DNA of 64,000 bases. Origin: Flaccisagitta enflata (taxonomy: Eukaryota; Chaetognatha; Sagittoidea; Aphragmophora). Below, piece by piece: positions 61,060 to 64,000 of this stretch. The notes below the pieces were generated by a model that was given only the letters and a program-made list of their open reading frames with translations, was not told where the DNA came from and did not search any database. How positions within the stretch are numbered: the stretch's first letter is position 1; the number at the start of each line of letters is the position of its first letter. The position numbers and the translations under genes are program-made. The stretch lies in assembly GCA_965153355.1 (NCBI GenBank), contig OZ231126.1:16368001-16432000 (forward strand). Reading direction: 5' to 3'.

Positions 61060-61619
61060 GAAACAACAGGAACAGAAACAACAGGAACAGAAACAACAGG
61101 AACAGAAACAACAGGAACAGAAACAAGGAGAATAAGAAGAACCGAGGTTGCAGAAATCATCAACTTCAAATGACGATGATGACGATACAAAATTGGGAGA
61201 TAGAATGCCGACCACAGCCACGAGTTACCATTCACTATCTAAACTCGATTTTGAATAAGAAGTAAGAAACAGATCGTGACCCATAAAATTGGTAAAATTC
61301 TTGGCCTTGATTTTAGACAAAAATTTGTTTGCATTTCTCACATGCTGCGTTCATCCACCCTTTGTTTGTCTAACGGTCCGTCACTTGGCATCTTACAATT
61401 TGCAGGTTGCACTTTATGTTTATCATTCGGTCTCTCTCACCTCTTTGTTTCTAAGTAGTATGTATGTAATTTTCCTAACACATGGCATGACAATCTGACA
61501 AGAGAGAAACAATTATCAATCTAAACCATAGAGAAAGTCATACTTGGCAATAAGGCATCCCGCCTTGAAGGCATAAAATGAGTCAGTCCCTTCAAATGCC
61601 TTCTAGTGAAGCTTAACTG
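60672..61619. mobile_element. pogo/Tigger-like non-autonomous element, TA flanked
   Basis: Ends CAGTCGAGCTTCACTAGAGC and (complement) CAGTTAAGCTTCACTAGAAG, TA on both sides (60670-60671, 61620-61621). CAGT-GA(A/G)C-type ends with TA duplications are typical of pogo/Tigger elements. AAGGCAT words recur near both ends (60703, 60800, 60819, 61552, 61568, 61596). The middle is GAA/GAAAAA/CAA microsatellite (60867-61131). No transposase. Confidence 0.75.
60867..61131 (+). repeat. (GAA)n(GAAAAA)n(GAA)n(CAA)n(CAACAGGAACAGAAA)n
   Basis: Four consecutive array types inside the pogo-like element, ending in four 15-bp units. Confidence 0.97.
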
Positions 61620-61996
61620 TATTATAGGAAGTACCTCACTTATTCAGTGATTCGGCGAATTCAACGATTGTTGGTTTCATTTACATCACACTGCGCAGGG
61701 ATGAGTGATCACCCTTACGATGGCACACAGCTCTTTAGTTTAGACGATCAGTGTGTAGCGTGTACTAATTTTGGCCAGATAAAAAATCCTCCGTTCAGCA
61801 ATTTTTAGTCGCGTGCTACGCGACTCTACACCCCGCCAGGGCTCGGCAAAATTTTTTGCTTCCTGCGAGCAAAATTTCTCAAGCTGTATCTTCCTGCTAA
61901 AAAAGCGTATGATTTTTGCGTATGATTTTCACGTCAATTTTCCCCCATACTGAATAAAAGACAGCAAAATAAAAACAAGCACAGTACTATAAAACT

Positions 61997-62281
61997 CAGG
62001 GGTGTATATAATTGAGTCTCTTTTCTCTTCCCCCCCCCCCTGCCTTTGATTTTCTTTCCCGCAATGAATTGCATCATGTTTTCAAATCTATGATTTTCTT
62101 ACCCATAAAGTAATGTAACAGTGTAGTTAAGGTTTAGATAGTGTTAAATTGCGTTTTACTAATCAGTCCTTATGATTTGGTAATCCCGAAAGTTATGTTT
62201 TCCCCAACTTTTCTTTTTTTCTCTTTTTTCCCCTAAGATTTCCTTCCCCATCTCCAAACCCTTTGATTATATACAGGCCTG
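61997..62281 (+). mobile_element. Small hAT-type element D, copy 3
   Basis: 285 bp, CAGGGGTGTATATAATTGAG to ATTATATACAGGCCTG. Perfect 8-bp duplication ATAAAACT at 61989-61996 and 62282-62289. Same orientation as copy 2, inside the 1.6-kb hAT element. Confidence 0.9.
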
Positions 62282-62370
62282 ATAAAACTATGTATGGTTG
62301 TTGGTCCATCTTTCTGTCCATCCATTTGTCTGTCCCTTTCCTGTTTAAATTTTTGACTTTTTTTGGGTAT

Positions 62371-63400
62371 TTTAAGGATGGAAGGTACTTATGGATGGAA
62401 GACAGGAAGGAAAGAAGGAAGAAATGGAAGGAGGGAAGCAAGGAAGGGAAAGTAGGAGGAAGGAAATGGAGGGAGGAAAGAAATGGAGGGAGGAAAGAAA
62501 GAAAGGCAGAAATAGAAGAGCAGGAAGAATGGAAGAAAAGAAAGAGAAGAAGGAAGGAAGGGAGTGAAGGGAGGGAGGAAAGAAAGGAAGAAAGGGATGG
62601 GAGTAAAGGAAGGGAGAAAAGAAGGAAGGAAGGAACTTTTTTTTCAATTCAGACTATTTTCAATACTTTTTAAGTTGTTTCGAATTATCACTGTGATAGC
62701 GTGTAATTTTGTTGTTTTGTAGTAGCAATAAGTAACAATAAGTCAAACAATAACAAGAAGTACCAAACAGTAATAAGTTTGGATGATGTGTATTTGAAAA
62801 ATGGAGCACACAATCGTTGCCCTGTTGGGCTTGTGCTATTTCTTTCTTCCTTCTTTCAGTTCTTTGCTTTCTTCTCTACTGCCCTTTCAATGCCTGTTCT
62901 TTCCTTTTTCCTTCCTTCCTTCCTTCCTTCCTTGCTTTTTTTGGTTCTTCCTTTCCTTCTTTCTTCCTTCCTTTCTTCCATCTATCCTAGCTACTTTTCT
63001 TTTTTCAAGACTCTCTTTCCTTCCTTACTGCTTTTTCGTTCAATACTGCCTTTCTCTTCCTTTAAATCTTCACCCAATTTTTTTGCTTCTTTTCTTCATT
63101 CCTTCCTTTTCTCCCTTTCTTCATCCCCTCCTGCCTTCCTACCTTACTTTCTTCCTACCTTCCTTTCTTCCGTCCATTCCTTCCTACCTTTCCTTCATTC
63201 CTTCCTGCTTTTTTGACAACCATTCTTTTACTTCCTGCCAATGTTCTATTTCCCCCTGTTTTCTTTTTATTGGCATTGGTTTCTCTCTTTTTTCTTTCTT
63301 TTTTCTTCCTTTTTCCTTTTTTTTTTTCTTTTTTTTTTTTTTCTTTTTTTCTTTTTCTTTCCTTTTTTCTTTTTCTTTCTCTTCCTTCCTTCCCTTCCTG
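62371..63400 (+). repeat. Opposed (GGAA)n and (TTCC)n tracts
   Basis: Purine tract 62371-62637 and pyrimidine tract 62843-63400, complementary in composition, separated by about 200 bp of unique AT-rich DNA. Confidence 0.9.
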
Positions 63401-63680
63401 CTGGCCTAGCTAGCTTCCTGCGAGCGCCGCTCGCGCGCTCGGCTACTTTGCCGAGCCCTGCACCCCGCTATGTCGGTCCGTCGGTCCGTCGGTCGGTTGG
63501 TCCCCTTTTTACTTTTTTGGCGTTTTTGAGCTTTTTGAGCACACAGCTCCTGCCCAGACGCCCAAGTGACCTTCTCCAGCACTGCTCCTGCCCATCCGCA
63601 CGCGACTAGGGTAGCCGTGTATCCGGCCTTGTTTGAAAAAAATCCACAACTGACTATGATTTTTTTTTCTTGTGTTAAGG

Positions 63681-63775
63681 ATTTTTAGTTGCGTGTTACG
63701 CGACTCTACACCCCGCTATGTCGGTCCGTTGATTGGTCAGTTGGTCGGTCGGTCGGTCGGTCCCTTTTATCGGGA
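63681..63775 (-). mobile_element. AH element, subfamily A, truncated
   Basis: ATTTTTAGTTGCGTGTTACG, CGACTCTACACCCCGCTATG, TCGGTCGGTCGGTCGGTCCC; the AACAAG end is not seen before the window ends. Confidence 0.65.
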
Positions 63776-64000
63776 AAAAAGTCGAAGTCAGTCTTCGACT
63801 TTTTGACATATTCGAGAGAAACAGGGTTTTCATTTTCTTATTGGGAAGTTGTGCATCTCATCCGGCTGATTGAGGCCTCCAATGAAATTTATAGGGTAAG
63901 TAAATTTGATTATTCTCTTTCATTTGGCACCAAGCAGAATTCTCTACGACAAATATTTTTCGCGCTATGATTTTTTAAAGATTTATTTACGAAAAATTTA

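Larger units (their letters stand above)
61837..63460. mobile_element. hAT-type element, 1,624 bp, perfect 8-bp target duplication
   Basis: Ends CAGGGCTCGGCAAA and TTTGCCGAGCCCTG (14-bp perfect inverted repeat). CACCCCGC duplicated at 61829-61836 and 63461-63468. TTCCTGCGAGC occurs just inside both ends in direct orientation. Interior: D copy 3, a GGAA-rich purine tract (62371-62637) and a CCTT-rich pyrimidine tract (62843-63400) that could fold on each other. No transposase. Confidence 0.88.
61803..63634 (-). mobile_element. AH element, subfamily A, interrupted by a hAT element
   Basis: TTTTTAGTCGCGTGCTACGC hairpin end and ACTCTACACCCCGC on the left. TATGTCGGTCCGTCGGTCCG to GTGTATCCGGCCTTGTTT on the right (63469-63634). 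Removing the insert and one CACCCCGC restores a standard copy of about 200 bp. Confidence 0.88.

Noticed and set aside
61622-61800. Second TA transposon end (CTCACTTATTCAGTGATTCGG) next to the pogo-like element
   Set aside because: Resembles a mariner-type terminus but no matching inverted copy was found in the window.

Overview
This window looks like eukaryotic nuclear DNA, probably from an invertebrate animal. Coding density is very low, candidate exons are separated by GT-AG introns, and the DNA is packed with very long perfect microsatellites and short non-autonomous transposons. I see no prokaryotic operon, rRNA gene, intact tRNA or CRISPR. The species cannot be fixed from the sequence, and no function is certain for any gene here.

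Genes. The best protein gene is an uninterrupted 336-residue seven-transmembrane ORF at 47319-48329 (+), probably with a 5'UTR intron. A spliced gene on the minus strand starts near 8341 and leaves the window on the left. Its visible exons (8338-8341, 7352-7404, about 4358-4453, 858-1043) join in matching phase and encode an acidic Ala/Glu/Ser/Thr/Val-rich N-terminus starting MADTETG. Weaker exon candidates are a six-cysteine exon with defensin-like CxxxC and CxC spacing (49857-50067, +), a phase 0-0 exon at 43444-43572 (-), a possible first exon at 39420-39455 (+) and a possible signal-peptide exon at 57017-57205 (-).

Mobile elements fill most of the rest. (1) About 20 copies of a short element, here called AH. 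It starts AACAAG and ends TAGAG + hairpin + AAAA; subfamilies A, A', B and C differ in stem sequence but keep the pairing. (2) Six copies of a complex foldback family, here G, with GGTCAGCGG and GGGCCGCTGCCC ends; several hold 20-bp minisatellites. (3) 615-629 bp palindromic elements with 4-bp target duplications (H). (4) Three 285-323 bp hAT-type elements with perfect 8-bp target duplications, and a 1.6-kb hAT-type element containing one of them. (5) TA-flanked mariner/pogo-like elements at 16534-19223, 55255-56193 and 60672-61619. (6) Other foldback and dispersed pairs (J, K, L, E).

Nesting gives relative ages: AH > 1.6-kb hAT > small hAT at 61803-63634; AH > G at 51578-52417; G > H at 14372-15417; tandem array > 1,085-bp insert at 32446-33546.

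Layout: 1-8.4 kb minus-strand gene with repeat-filled introns; 8.4-16 kb microsatellites, B, J, L and G/H elements; 16-19.2 kb a small hAT-like element and a TA-flanked element; 19.5-31.7 kb microsatellites with AH and foldback copies; 31.7-36.5 kb GA microsatellite plus a 290-370 bp tandem array; 36.5-46.2 kb microsatellites, G elements and candidate exons; 46.9-50.1 kb the 7TM gene, two small hAT copies and the Cys-rich exon; 50-64 kb microsatellites and nested elements.
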